From Welwitschia mirabilis (Eukaryota > Gnetophyta > Gnetopsida > Welwitschiales): 64,000 nucleotides of DNA. The DNA lies in assembly GCA_051453625.1 (NCBI GenBank), contig JBOZIK010000001.1, forward strand, positions 62,998,656 to 63,062,655. Reading direction: 5' to 3'. The notes beneath the pieces were generated by a model. The model did no database searches. It saw nothing but the letters and a program-made list of their open reading frames with translations, and was not told the origin of the DNA. The first letter of the stretch is position 1, and every line of letters starts with the position of its first letter. Shown in pieces: positions 35,012 to 47,929 of the stretch. The translations under genes were made by a program, and so were the position numbers.

Positions 35012-36627
35012 GAAAGATGTGCAATGAACAATCATTCCCTTATACCCAGGGAGGGAAAAAGGAGGCTTAGAACCTCATGGTAAGATAAGTTCTTATCAGG
35101 GTCACTAAAATTTTGGAAATGATAGACTTCAATGGATGATGAAAAATAATACTCTAGTACTAAAGATGAACTCCAAGATTTAGTATCAATCATAGATGAA
35201 ATATGATAGAAGAATGATTGAATGAATGCTTATTCCTTTAGGTGGGCTAGTCTTTTATAGCTTTCCTTATGGCTTAAGTTATCCATTAGTACTTCCTTAT
35301 TATTAATAGATGGCAAACACAAATCTCCTTAGGAACATAAGTACGTAGTTATATTTTATCATCATAGATTGGTTTAGCACTACGTTGTAAGATGAAGTAG
35401 TTACTTTATCATCTATTTAGAAAGGCATGAGATGCAAAAACCCCTTCACTTCGTAATGCTAATGGTAGCATAAGTCCAATGGCGACTCTTATATCCTTAG
35501 TTAGATTAGCTTTTATAAACTCTGGGAGTCTTAGATTATTATGTAGATAAAGTATCATAAATAAATGTTTCTTAATAACAATTTTGATAATTAATAAATA
35601 AACATGGTTAGTAATATATTAATTAGTAATATAATACATAAAGCCTTAAAAATATATTATTTACTAAAATTAAGATGTCTAAAATTAAAATCTAACTATA
35701 AACACACCCTTCAACTAGCCATTTTTTAGCTTCTTAGAAAATTATACATCAAAGTATCATAAAGGATCTCTCAAAATTTAGAAAAATTATGTACCTTTGC
35801 CTTTATATAATTAGAATTTCTCTTACCAAATCATGGTTCATCATCCTAGAAAAATATGACAAAATTTATGTCAGTTACAAAGTTATCATTTGAGCTCATC
35901 ATGAAAAGTTCTCATTTTCTAATTCAAAATGTCTAATTTTCAAAATTTTCTAAGTTAAAAAAAAGTGAATTTCTATGTCCTTGGTGTGATGTTAAATGTA
36001 ATTTTTAAAATTTTCACTCGCAACCAATCTATACATTGTTTTCAATGTTTAAGTTAAGTTAGAAAATTAGGAAATATCATACATCATCATATATTTAAAG
36101 AAAAATACACAATTTAGTATGGCTTAGAAAGTCATAGATAAGAAACATTATATACAATAGAGAAGATAGGGAAGTGGCAGACAGGTAGAAGAAAGAAAGA
36201 AGAAGACAAAGAAACAAAGGAATGGAGAAAAAACAAAGTAAAGAATAATATCACATTGAAGAAGATCTTTTCACTTAAGCAGATCTAGAATTTCAATGAA
36301 AGAGATCCACTTAATCTCATTGAATCTCTGCATGGTTTTTTTGCTTTATCTCTGCATCATCCTTTGAAGTTTCTAAAATATGTTTGTACATCTTCGATAT
36401 GTAATCTCTAGAAAATCTCTCTCCTCCTAGGAGGAAGTGAACCCTGGTGTTATAGCATTTTAGTGTTGTAGAGGTGAATGTGGTTTCTTCTCTTATTCCA
36501 AGATTTTTTTTATCTTATTATTTGGAGGTCTTAATCTCATGTTTGGATGCCTAATATATTTGATTACACTTTCACACTTGTGTAATTTATCTATTAATAA
36601 TATAATCTATAACTTTTCCATGCCATT
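35012..36627. other. AT-rich sequence, nothing firmly recognised
   Basis: No coding relict found. At about 35244-35254 the minus strand reads CTATAAAAGACTAG, a TATA-like word similar to those of the LTRs here, but no LTR partner was seen. Confidence 0.4.
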
Positions 36628-37793
36628 TTAGGATCGACTTTCTGAATGCAAGAGGTGCATAAAAAAGCTAATAGAAATTTACTTATTTAAAATTTAACTA
36701 ATTATAATCCTAATTTTATATAATGTAAAGCATAATTATTGTTAAAATGACTATAACACAATAATGATGAACATAATGAATATAAGTATGTTACATAATC
36801 ATGGTAAAACAAGTCTATTTCCTCTCTATTAAGCACTTTGTAGTTATACAGTTAAACAAAGCTTTCTGATAGTATTTAACCAATTATAATGGGATCTGAT
36901 GATAATTCTTGGTCTTAAAGCCCACCACAATGATATTTCCTAGTTATGTTTTAATGGTGAAGATAAAAGACAAGAGTTGTGAAAGAAGAGAATGAAATAA
37001 AATGTGCTTTTTACAATGTCCAATATAAAATTCAAATCTAAAATCTTTTGTGATGTTTAATAGTATTTTTATATGTAGAAAGTCTTGTTTTAACTAGTTC
37101 AAGTCATAATTACATGCTCCTTTTTTAAGATGACAATTTCATATGGTTATCTATACATTTAAAAACTAGAAAAATGGCTATTTTTGGCTTTTAAGGATCA
37201 CATACTATTATAATTTTTTATTCTTAAGTGATAAAGGATTAATCTCCTTTCTGGAATTAGTTGACCACATAGGTGGTTAAGCCTTATTTTGAGTCTATCA
37301 ACTGCTTGGTAGTCTCCAGACACTTGTTTTGGAAAATTATATCAATAGATGGTCAATTACGTAAAGGTCCTTAGTTGATTTCTAAGAATTTTCTAATCAT
37401 CTTCTTAGTAGTTCCTAGTTCTAAAAGTTTTCAGTCAACTATCTTCAAATCTTTAGTTACCTTTTGGTAGTTCCCAATTATTTTTTTTGAAAATTATGTT
37501 AATAGGAGGTTTATGATTTGGAAGTCCTTGGTTAATTATTTAGTAGTTTCTAATTGATTATTTGATAGTTTTTAATTACTTACCTTAAGCTAGTTTTCAT
37601 GTTTCAATTTTGTGTATTTAACCTTAGCCTAACTTAAAGTTTGTTTGATCTAGTTTCTCTTTGTTCTAGCCCTAAAATTCATTGTGATTCTATAATAAAC
37701 ATGAACAAGTATCATGCATCTTAATCATGATTTGATCAATTATTAATAGATAATCTATAGATGGAATAATATCTTTCTTTGTTATTGATAACA
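36628..37793 (-). repeat. TE-E 3' LTR
   Basis: Aligns with 40363-41457. Contains a degenerate array built on TAGTTxxTAGTTGA between about 37240 and 37590. The outer edge at 36628 is approximate. Confidence 0.65.
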
Positions 37794-37993
37794 ACTAAGC
37801 TCATTTATAGGCTTTTCCTAAGGTTAAGCTTTTCTTTCATTAATTATGGAGTAGTTATTAATTCTAGCTAAAAAATAAGTTTAAACACATTACAAAATCC
37901 TAGACCATAGAATTTTCTATAATTAGTAAAGATACTTCTAGTTGTAAAAATTACGAAATCTCTTAACCTATTTGTTATCAATAACAAAGAAAG
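37773..37993. repeat. 22-bp perfect inverted repeat, 221 bp end to end (MITE-like)
   Basis: 37773-37794 and 37972-37993 are perfect reverse complements (22/22; CTTTCTTTGTTATTGATAAC and its complement). The right LTR has a collapsed version at about 41442-41485, where two imperfect arms are separated by only a few bases. It could be a small inverted-repeat transposon that entered before the LTRs separated, or part of the LTR terminus itself. Confidence 0.6.
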
Positions 37994-38939
37994 AGGAGGG
38001 GAGAGAGAGGGAGATGGATCCATATGGGATAGAATCACTTATAAGTTATTTTGAAGCAGGAAATATATTAAAAAGTATGACAAACAAGTAACTAATCAGT
38101 AAGGTTCCCTAAGTTTGCTAGAATCAGAGTGTCTTTACTTAGGGTGAAGAAAAAATTAAAGTTTAAAGATTACTGAGTGCTGACTAAAGTATTAGTATTA
38201 GCTTATAGATTGCATAATATTAGCTTCACCTCTTATTCTTAGATTTATACCTAGGTTTAAGCAATTTGAATGCTAAGGGGGGTTCAAAAATTTGTAAACT
38301 AGGTTAAAGATCTAGTTAATTAAAATTAAATGATGGCATATAATTTATAAATTAAATGATGGTATACAATTTATAACTTATAAATGATGGTATATAATTT
38401 ATAATTTATGAATCACTAATTCATTTAAAATCAAAATTTAATCTTCTAGGAATAAACTTTTACATAGTACCAAATTTTTCTAACATGAATACTATATCTA
38501 TAAGTTAATTTATCATGACATAATATGTTGCAAAAATATCATATAAAATATTTTCTAAGTTATTTTATCATATTTAAAATAAGAAGAATGATGTTTAACA
38601 TCACTTGCTTTGGAGCTCTTCACAAAATTCAGTTGACCATTTAAGAGAGGAGTAGATTTAAAGGATGTTAATACAAACATTAAAGTTATAAAAGGTAGGT
38701 ATTTCAAGACACTTCTATTAGTGGGTACTATTTTCCAGAAGCATTTTATCTAGTGTGTTATTACCTATAGAAAAATTCAAGATAATATTATGTAATTCAC
38801 TAGGCATTTATATTTTTTCCCTCTTTTTTTGATGAATTCTTGAAGGTAGCTAGTGTTTTGTTCAATGCTTAAATTCTTGTGTATTACGTCCTTTATTACT
38901 TTATTAAGTTGACTCAAGATTTTTTTTTTTTTTTTACTC
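37994..38939. other. TE-E 3' untranslated region
   Basis: Starts with a ~30-nt purine-rich stretch (GAGGAGGGGAGAGAGAGGG on the plus strand) and contains a short tandem of TTATAATTTAT-type units at about 38330-38410. No coding relict. Confidence 0.5.
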
Positions 38940-39413
38940 TTAATTCTCCAACTCTCTTCTTGAGGAATACATTTTCTTTAAAAATTCTTTTGCTCTCTTA
39001 GTATAGATCTTTATAATCCTATTTAAGTAAGCTTTCATCTTCTTTTTCTGATAGTACTTGATCATTGTTCTTATCATTCTATTCTTAATCATATTTAGAA
39101 AAGCAATTTTCCTCATCATCTTACTTATATCTTTCTCTTTATAATTATCACATAAAAGATCTATAGTATTTTGTATTTCATGTTCATAAGGATTAGATAG
39201 ATCAAAATCATATTGTAAGAAAGACATAAATGAATAATTATTAAAAGTAAAGGCCATTGAGAATAACCTTTTATTATGGCAAACCTCATTCAGATCTGAA
39301 CGACTATTATTATCCCAGGTAGTAATCTTACACTTCTTCTTTACTTCTTTAGGTGGTTTCTTCCTTTTGTTATTAGGACATTTCCTATAATGGCTTAACA
39401 CATTTACATTCAT
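38940..39413 (-). pseudogene. gag: TE-E gag C-terminal segment
   Basis: 157 open codons. The opening H-Y-R-K-C-P-N-N-K-R-K-K matches the last His and Cys of a copia Gag zinc knuckle and its basic tail; K-I-T-T-W-D-N-N-S matches the usual K-A-x-W-D-x-S block, and L-F-S-M-A-F the C-L-M-A block. The rest, from about residue 75, is a Lys/Ile/Met-rich, probably coiled-coil stretch. The first two knuckle cysteines lie upstream and are not in this frame. The long open frame is unusual here, but it begins inside a domain, so this is a broken gag and not a separate gene. Confidence 0.6.
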
Positions 39414-39599
39414 ACTATTGAATACATTTATTTCTTGTTTTACCTTTGAATTTATGTAGTGTTTTACTATTATCCTTTTTTATTCTCCTCCTCTTACCTA
39501 TAAGCACTTTCTTAACGTTTCTAGTAAATAAGGTGAGTTCTTCATGTGAGATAAAGTTAATATCTAAAGAGGAAGAAATAGATGAATCATCCTTATAAT

Positions 39600-39890
39600 T
39601 TAAAAAAGAAGATCTTTTGCATTAACATCCATACCTTTACCTTTGTATTTATTATCTTTATCATTTAATTCAAAAGTAATAATGTCGCTTCTTAGCTCTT
39701 TCAGCATGATCTTGTTTAGGTACTTTATCTCCTCTATTAAAAGTACTTTGCTTTCATAGGCCTTGAACATTGATTGTAGAATCTTCTCCACAAGTTTCAT
39801 AGTTGACATTGGTTCATTAATATCCCATAGAATATTCATATTATTCATTAATTTATTATTGAAATCTATAAAAGTATCATAATTTTGCAT
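39600..39890 (-). pseudogene. gag: TE-E gag central segment
   Basis: 96 open codons matching the C-terminal half of plant copia Gag: Y-D-T-F-I-D-F-N-N-K-L, then L-V-E-K-I-L-Q-S-M-F-K-A-Y-E-S-K-V (equivalent to K-I-L-R-S-L-P-x-x-W-x-x-K-V) and I-E-E-I-K-Y-L-N-K-I with L-K-E-L. Gag forms the capsid and binds RNA. The N-terminal third should lie between here and the primer site at 40360 but is broken. The frame differs from that of the C-terminal segment at 39413, so at least one indel separates them. Confidence 0.75.
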
Positions 39891-40347
39891 CTTGATCTAT
39901 ACAAACTAGGTTATGAGCATTTGTTTCTTTTTCTTCTTAATTTAAGTAGTTCCTTCATATGTGACCTATAAGTAATTGAAACTTTCTTTAACTATAATAA
40001 AATTTCTTACATTTTTATCATCCTCTAGGTTTAACCCATATCATCATGCATTTATGGCTCTTATTTGAGCATGATATTGTCCTTGTATTGAATCTTCACT
40101 TAGATCTTTTTTTAACCATCATTACCTTTAAACCATTGATATATTTTCTTCCCTGGGATGTTTAAGTATTTCTTTAAAAATTGTTAGTAAATCAAAACTA
40201 ATGGCTTCAACAAACTCTTATATTCTTTGTTTTCAAAACTCATAGTTATCACTTTTAAAGCAAGGAGGGTAGTTGATTATTTATCCTTCTATTTCCTTTA
40301 AATTCTTTACTTGAAATGCATAAAGAAACAAGCAAAAACTTCAATAA

Positions 40348-40360
40348 GGCTCTAATATCA
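40348..40360 (-). other. TE-E primer-binding site
   Basis: Minus strand TGATATTAGAGCC, against canonical TGGTATCAGAGCC. Both differences are transitions. It follows the LTR end TAACA by two bases. Confidence 0.75.
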
Positions 40361-40362
40361 TT

Positions 40363-41457
40363 TGTTACAACTAGATTTCTAAGAGGAGAGGAGTGAATAT
40401 AAAAGGTAATAGAAATTTTCTTATTAAAAATTCAATTAAGTGCAATTCTAATTTGGCATAATGTAAAACACTAGAATTGTTAAACTAATCATAACATAAT
40501 AATCATGAATATAATAAATATAGGTTAATAACACATTGATAATAGAAATAAGCCTATTTTCTCTTTACTTAGTGCTTTATAGCTATACACTTAAGAAAGG
40601 ATTTTCTGTAGCCTTTAGTTAATTACAATAATATTTTATTGTAGTTCTTAGCCTTAAAGCCCATCATGATGTTTACTGATTATGTTTTAATGATGAAGAT
40701 GAAATACAAGGGTTGTACAAGAAGATAATGGAATTGGATGTACTTTTTATAATGTACAATATTAAATTTAGATCTAAAATATTGTTTTAATCTATAAAAA
40801 ATCTTACTTTTACAAATCATCATTACATGTTCCTTAATTGATTTAATAATTTGAAACAATCATCCATGCATCTAATAGCTAGAAAGATTAATTATTTTTA
40901 CCTTTTAATGATTAACTACTAATACTATTGGTAATTCTCAAGTGATAGGTGGTTACTCCCCTATCTAGAACTAGTTGATTGTTAATTGCATGGGTAGTCG
41001 ATCCTTGTTCTTGAGCAATTGATCACCTAGTAGTTTCCAAGTACTTTTCTATAGAGAATTCTGTTAATGGGCAGTTAACCACCTAGAAGTTATTAGTTAA
41101 CCACTTAGAAGTTTATAGTTACCTTGTTATTATTTTTTACTCACAATTTAAAAAAACAACTATCAATAGGTGACTACGACCTAGAAGTTCCTAGTTGACT
41201 TGTTAGTAGTTCTTGGTTGATCATTGACACTTTTTAGTTAATTGCCTTAAGCTAGTTTTCATATTTTACTTTTGTATATTTAACCTTAACATAACTTTAA
41301 GTTTATTTGATTAAACGTTTTCTTATTTTAGTTACAAAATTTATTGTAATTTTTTGATGAACACACATAAGTCTCATAATTTTTAATCACTATTTGATTG
41401 GTCATTAGTGGATAAACTGAAGATGCAACAATATGGAGAGACTCATCACTATTAACA
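40363..41457 (-). repeat. TE-E 5' LTR
   Basis: Partner of 36628-37793. The minus-strand start TGTTAATAG is at 41457, and the end TTGTAACA is at 40370-40363. Confidence 0.65.
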
Positions 41458-43160
41458 TGCTTCATAATGTCACTAATAACAATGGAAAGGAGGATATTTC
41501 TAGTGTTCCTTTATCCTCTTTTAGTACATGAAAATAATTTTACATATTTTTAAATGTTTGTTGTTTGGAGATAACACATATGAGGAATAAAATAGAGGCA
41601 TGAACATTAGTAATGTAAGAGGAGAAGTATATATTTCTAATAATAAATATAAATAGAACTAAGAGAATTTTTACATACTTAATGTCTAATTTATCTCATA
41701 ATAAAGCTAAATCCTTTTCTAAGATAAAAGATAGGAAATTAGAACTAGGCAATTAAGTAGCTCTAGAGATTAAAGCATGAGTAATATTAAAAGAAATGCC
41801 TTTCAAATTTGTATGAAGTTTCTATTCATCCTCCTTTTCCTTTAAAGCTTCTCCCTCTTCACCTATATGTAAAATTAATAGGTGAACTTAAAATTCCTTG
41901 ATCTCTTTTAGAAAGTCATCCTTTCCTACTTAATATAGCAAATACTCTTAATTTCTCTTCTCTAATTATTTAACATTCACAATAGTTTCTTTGGAAAGTA
42001 ACCATCTAAAGACTTCCTTGAAGATGAAATCTTTATATTATCTTCAAACTTTTACTAAGATAATTGTTTTGGATACAAATATGAAGTAAAAAAAGGTAGC
42101 TAGGATTTGATTAAGAAAATGATAATGTAGCAATGAATAAAATTGAATTCTAGCATATATAAATTCATGGTGATTCTAGCATGATCAAGAATAAATGGTA
42201 TGTGAAGGAATAGCATAACCAAAATTATTGGGTTTAAATGTTGAAAATAACAAATAAGAACATAATAGATTTTAAATGGTAATGCCAGTGGTCTATTAGT
42301 GCAGCTAGTGAATGATAGCAAAAGGAGCTTACTAAGGTTGGATGTAGTGTAATACAATCAGACTAGTGTCCAAGTGATTGTACCTATGATGAAATGGAAA
42401 TTAGCTTCAATAATTTATTAAGATGGTAAAATGAGTGGTTAAGATTAAAAGTGATATGAATTAAGGATAAAATTAAGATTTTGATTTTTAGTGTATTTTG
42501 TTTTTGCTAGAAAAGTGAGAAAAATGATAAAAATTGGGCCTTATATAATTTTATCCTTCACTTGTGTTAACTTGCAATTATACAACTCACAAGTGATCAC
42601 GAAACTAAGGAAAAAAAATCATATATAACTTCATGAATCCAATCTAAATCATCGAAGTACATCATTCATGATGCTATCAATCAGGTAAGGATCTAAAATT
42701 ATTACCTAAAAAAGAGGTTTATTCTACTTAATGTATGAAATAGAAAACATGATAATCAATTAATTAAATAAATGAACTAAAAATAACTTCATATTATAAA
42801 CATTTATTTTGCTAAAATTTCAAACATATAGATGACAATATTTAATCCAATTTCTGGTATACATGCACTTGCATTATATTCTCATTATTTAACTGCTTCA
42901 CACTTGTAGGCCCATTGCAAGACTAAAACAAAGATTACATCAAAGGAAAATGTTCCTTTAAATGCATATCCAATCATATGAAGTGTATACCAAGTTCCAT
43001 ACTTCAAATTCCTTATTAGTAAAACATGTTAACTATTTGTATCCATGTAGTAGGCATAGGCCAAGTATACCATGAATATGTAGTGTTAAAAAAGGTATTC
43101 ACCTATGGTCCATCTTTATGCATAAAAATATTCATGCATTTGTTTCTATATACTGTTCAC
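41458..43160. other. AT-rich sequence, nothing recognised
   Basis: An 85-codon open frame on the minus strand (42357-42100) has no recognisable domain and looks like chance. No paired repeat seen. Confidence 0.45.
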
Positions 43161-44560
43161 TTATCCCTTATGGATTTGATGCTTACATAAGTTCTAATTT
43201 TCTAATACTAGTGTAACTAAAACATTCTTATTTAATTTTTAATTTTCATAAGTAACGCCCAATAGAGATATGTATCATTTTCNNNNNNNNNNNNNNNNNN
43301 NNNNNNNNNNNNNNNNNNNNNNNNNNNNNNNNNNNNNNNNNNNNNNNNNNNNNNNNNNNNNNNNNNNNNNNNNNNNNNNNNNNNNNNNNNNNNNNNNNNN
43401 NNNNNNNNNNNNNNNNNNNNNNNNNNNNNNNNNNNNNNNNNNNNNNNNNNNNNNNNNNNNNNNNNNNNNNNNNNNNNNNNNNNNNNNNNNNNNNNNNNNN
43501 NNNNNNNNNNNNNNNNNNNNNNNNNNNNNNNNNNNNNNNNNNNNNNNNNNNNNNNNNNNNNNNNNNNNNNNNNNNNNNNNNNNNNNNNNNNNNNNNNNNN
43601 NNNNNNNNNNNNNNNNNNNNNNNNNNNNNNNNNNNNNNNNNNNNNNNNNNNNNNNNNNNNNNNNNNNNNNNNNNNNNNNNNNNNNNNNNNNNNNNNNNNN
43701 NNNNNNNNNNNNNNNNNNNNNNNNNNNNNNNNNNNNNNNNNNNNNNNNNNNNNNNNNNNNNNNNNNNNNNNNNNNNNNNNNNNNNNNNNNNNNNNNNNNN
43801 NNNNNNNNNNNNNNNNNNNNNNNNNNNNNNNNNNNNNNNNNNNNNNNNNNNNNNNNNNNNNNNNNNTTATTCTACATATTCTATGTCTTTTCATAAAATA
43901 AAAGCCTTCTACATGATGTATTATTCTTATTTCGTACACGCATCATGGAGGTCTTTATCATAAAGAGTGTTTATCATTATTGTATGATCTATCATAATTT
44001 TTTATTTTCTCCTTCAAATATAAAGCCACTTACATGTTTGTATCTCATTATACTTCCTAATAGTCCCCTATAGAAAGTGATGCCCATGGAGGTCCTAATT
44101 CATTTGAGCTAGTATAACTAGTGAATTCCCATGCTTATTACTTGATTTTCATGAGTAATGCCTAGTCGAGGCACATGTCATCTTCATGAATCATGATGAA
44201 AAAGAGAAACATGTATCATGTGGACTTATCTCATAAAAGTGGAGTTCTTTCATACATAGTGTACCCTTCTTCATAGAGATGAAGGCCTTTAATAATAAGT
44301 GTATTTCCTATATAAATATGCTTAGAAAAGGGTTTTTTTTCTCTCTTAGGAATAATTTTTTTCTATTTATTTATTTTATCAAAACTAACATTATTATTGA
44401 ACATTCTTCATTTAAACTTCTTCATATACACACATGTATCTTTCCTATGATATGGTTGAGTAATTAGGAAGCTTACACATATAGCTCTCCTTATGATGGT
44501 GAATAGGTCTCATGAAGGTCTTTCACGTATGTATCCTTCTAATACAAATATACTTTAGTT
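43160..44560 (+). repeat. Degenerate tandem repeats around a 584-N gap
   Basis: 43170-43282 resembles 44085-44200: both carry CTAATxxxTTxxxCTAGT and a TTTTCAT(A/G)AGTAA(C/T)GCC block followed by CATTTTC or CATCTTC. From 43867 to 44560 shorter units recur, built on CATAAA, GAAGGCCTTT or GGTCTTT, then AGTGTATCCTTC. The gap at 43283-43866 hides part of the array. Confidence 0.5.
43283..43866. other. Assembly gap (584 N)
   Basis: Non-round size, so it was probably estimated from linking data. It lies inside a repeat. Confidence 0.98.
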
Positions 44561-44575
44561 ATTTTATTTATTTTT

Positions 44576-44576
44576 C

Positions 44577-44633
<57 letters not shown>
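44576..44633. repeat. Compound microsatellite (CT)n(TA)n
   Basis: About 9 CT units run directly into about 20 TA units. Confidence 0.97.
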
Positions 44634-44634
<1 letters not shown>

Positions 44635-44639
44635 TTCAC

Positions 44640-45557
44640 ACCCCTCCACCCCATCCCCTTTTCTTTCTTCCTTATCATATGGTCGTATTCAACTATATCA
44701 TAAGAGTATATAATATCATACCTATAAGTATTCATTAAATACAACTAATACCATAAGCATACCACAATGTATATAGAATATTAGGAATGGTAATATAAAA
44801 TAATAGATAAAGTATTCACTTAAGAATTGCTTAACTAAATTAGTCCTTAATCAAATAAGCTAAGGGAGGGCCTAAAGGGTTAAAGTCTTATCAGTTGAAC
44901 TAAATGAACCACTAAGTTCCCATAATTTTAGGTTTTAGTTTAGAACAAATTTTAAAACTTAACATTGTTCAAACTCATGTCTTAAATGGAACTCATTTTA
45001 AAATTTATTCTATATATGTATGTATAGCTTATAATCCTAATTTTAGGGAGGGTTAAAGTCATGGCCTAGGGGTATGGGTCTAGAAAATATTTTAAATCTT
45101 GGAACATTGACTTTGCATGAGTGGTTTTTCAAGTTTAGGATTTTAACAACATTATGAAAAAATAATTTTAGTATTTAAAAAGTTATAATACATTGAGGCA
45201 AAAGTCCATTGAAATTTTGTAACCTTTTGGATCATGTAGGAAATCTAGCTAGTTAGGTTTAAGAGGTTTTGTACAGATATGTTCATCAAGGTAGGCTTAT
45301 TTTAAGGATGAAAAAATATAGGTATTTAAGAGATTTATAATTAAAATCATATATGGGTGTTAAGTCATGGATTTATATCAAGTCAACATTTTCAAAGTTC
45401 TCTATGAGATTTTTTTTCATTATATTAAAGACTTATAGGTTTTTATTCATTTTTTAAATGACATCTTTAGTCTTCCATTTTTACAATTAAAAAGAACATT
45501 AGAGATGTCTAGGAATGACCTTTCTAATATAAGGAGAAATTCCTTTGGATTGTTTTC
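44640..45557. other. AT-rich sequence, nothing recognised
   Basis: No feature seen. A TTTTAGGGAGGGTTAAAGTCATGG-like phrase occurs in two loosely similar versions (about 44867 and 45043). Confidence 0.4.
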
Positions 45558-46889
45558 TATTAACATGTAAAAATTGACATTTATATCAAGTTTTTCAAAC
45601 CAATTTATTGTAAATGAAGATATTAATTTAATTGTTTTAATCATAAAATATGTCTTCTATTGTTTTAAAATATAAAATTGAATATTATGTTTTTCTGTAC
45701 GATAATTGCAGATCGTTAGCCATGTTTTGAAAGACATGATAGAAGATCGATACAATTCCATACAAAACAATAGTAATAATAGAGACATAAGGTGGTGACA
45801 TGCAACAATAGCATTGGAAGACATATGAAAAAGGAATGTGCAGGTGGCACTAGAGATATGTGGCAATAGCACTAATGGGTAGAGGAATCTGACTCCAAAC
45901 GACATGTGTTAAACTCATTATGATGAAAATTTCATCTAACGCTATTTGATGATATCTACCTAATGCTATAAGACAATATCTATCAAATGCTAAATGATGA
46001 AGATTCTACCTAATGCTAAAAGGCAAAATATTATTAGCCTAATGCTACAATACAACCTACACCAAATTCTAGAGGACATAACCTTATCTACCCAATGCTA
46101 AATAATCAATATTCTACCTAATACTATAAGCTAAGAGCTTATAACCACCCTTACCCCAATCTCTTCCTATAAAAGGGCCTTGGACCTTTCATTGTATTCA
46201 TTTTTATCTTAGAGAATTATAACACTTTGAAACATCAATTTGTAATGGATTTCTAGTTGACTCTTTCAGGGAGTGAGCCAGTCTTTGAAAATTGCTTGAG
46301 TAGTCCTCCTTACTTCCTTCTTTCTTTGTTATAAAGTTGTTCTTTTTATAACGCAAAATTTGTTTTCCTTTGGTTTCAATTCATGAGTAAAATTATAATT
46401 TGAATTCTTAGATAATTTCTTTAACTATCAAGTTCATTTTAATTGTGTCAATTCCTCTTTATCACTTAGTCTTAATTTTAAAGATCTCAAGTATTTTAGG
46501 AGTCCTTACTTTCTATAGTTATTTAAGACTAATGTGTTGATTGGATTCATCATTTATCATATAGTGGATGAGATTATTCCTATGAATTAGACCAAAAACA
46601 CTTGATGGTTTTTATTATTTTGTAGAAAGACAATTGAACAAAATTGGAGTGAAGGATTTCTTAGGACAAATCGGTCACACCTTGGATCTAGGTTATTTTT
46701 CTCCTCTTTAAGAAAAATTTCAACCACACTCCAAACTTCATCATTTTGCTTTATTTCTTACTTTTATAACTTTTACTAAGATTAAAGTTAGTTTAAGTTT
46801 AAACCTAAACCCATATTATCCTTGAGGAAGAATGATAGACAAGTGAAACTTAGCTTAAATTTGGTTATTGTACTACATTAATCAAATTT
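45558..46889 (+). repeat. TE-F 5' LTR (TE-C family, plus orientation)
   Basis: Collinear with the reverse complement of 14969-16256: start TxTTAACATGTAAAAATTGA, then AATCATAAAATATGTCTT, a GGAAGACATATG region, and repeated CTACCTAATGCTA units at 45950-46120. TATA box at 46168. Confidence 0.75.
46168..46175 (+). promoter_or_regulatory. TATA box in TE-F LTR
   Basis: TATAAAAGGGCCTTGGACC, the best-preserved version of the box shared by all three LTRs of this family. Confidence 0.6.
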
Positions 46890-46908
46890 TTAGTGTTGTT
46901 GTTATGGC
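46890..46908 (+). other. TE-F primer-binding site (degenerate)
   Basis: TTAGTGTTGTTGTTATGGC, against the canonical (T)TGGCGCCGTTGCCGGGG. Most differences are C-to-T or G-to-A. Confidence 0.55.
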
Positions 46909-47929
46909 TAACGGCATGGAAGTAGCTCAAAGGAGCACTAGTTTCTTTTTTTTTAACAAGATTTATACATAGTTTTTATTTCTCAAGTGGTGGGTAATAG
47001 TTCTTTTCTAGTGATACCCAAACTGATTCTTTTTCTTTTGTTTCATGTGTTTCTTTTCTTTCCTTCCAGTAGTTAGTACTAGTCCTTCTAATGTTATGTG
47101 AACTAGTCCATCTTATTTTAAGGTTGTTTTTGATTTCATAAATTATTTTTTATAGCTCTAACATTTGTTTGCAAGTTGATTAGGAGTTAAGAAAGCTTAA
47201 AAACCTTTAAATTTTTTTCAAAATTTATGTTGGGTTGCGTGCTTTTCTTACTACGTTTTACTATTTTTGTTTCTGTAACTTTGCTGTGTACTTCTAAACA
47301 TTAAAATATAAAAATATTTCATGATTTTCATTATGTTTTACTAATGTTCATCATCTCTATTTTATTTTATTATGGTCCCAATACTACATTCATTCAGTGT
47401 GCAATTAATAAACTTGTCTATAGAAACTAAACATAGTCTGTGTAACCTGACCGACATCACCACCTTCCCTCACCAATGCTTCTACCAATTTAGCCTAGAA
47501 TTCTTTGTTCTTTTGATTGGACCTTTTGTGCAAATTGACAACCCTTTAAACCTTATAGGCTCTATGAAAATTTGACTAAAAAATCCTTGTATAACTTGCT
47601 TTATTCTTGCATGACCTGAACTCGTGATTAAAAAAGAATATTATTCTAAGACAACATGGACTCATTTATTAATCATAATAGGATGAAAGAACTTACATCC
47701 CAAAATTAAAACTAAGCTCAAGATTATTTTCAATAAGATTAAATCTCAACCTCACAAAATAACTAAAACAATCAAACTAGCTCACCATAACAACATGATC
47801 CAAATGATCCACTTAATCTCTAAGATCCCTTTAATGGACCTTTGTTAAACCATGGAATGCTCAATAGTTTAATAGGCTACTATTTTAACCAAGAAGTGGT
47901 CAAATGACAAGCTGCCCTCACTACTACTA
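46909..47929 (+). other. TE-F leader and untranslated region
   Basis: 46909-47170 aligns with the TE-C leader (reverse complement of about 14700-14950), including AACTAGTCC and TTTCCAGTxxTxxxTACTAGT boxes. 47170-47929 has no recognised content; a 67-codon frame at 47372-47575 lacks any known domain. Confidence 0.5.

Larger units (their letters stand above)
36628..41457 (-). mobile_element. TE-E: copia-type element carrying only gag, minus strand
   Basis: Direct repeats of roughly 1.1 kb (36628-37793 and 40363-41457) flank ~2.6 kb. They share CTTAAAGCCCA(C/T)CA, TAGTTATGTTTTAATG-type blocks and a run of degenerate AGTTCCTAGTTGA repeats. Minus-strand LTRs start TGTTA. The right LTR ends TTGTAACA and is followed by TGATATTAGAGCC, a near-canonical methionine-tRNA primer site. 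The only coding sequence is gag, on the minus strand. The internal part is too short for a polymerase, and there is no gap to hide one. It is best described as a non-autonomous gag-only element. Confidence 0.75.

Noticed and set aside
42100-42357. 85-codon minus-strand frame
   Set aside because: No recognisable family; hydrophobic residues follow from T-rich sequence.
43232-43939. Long open frames across 43232-43939, 56792-57465 and 61294-62324
   Set aside because: Open only because N runs contain no stops. The one supported relict is the gag around 61388.
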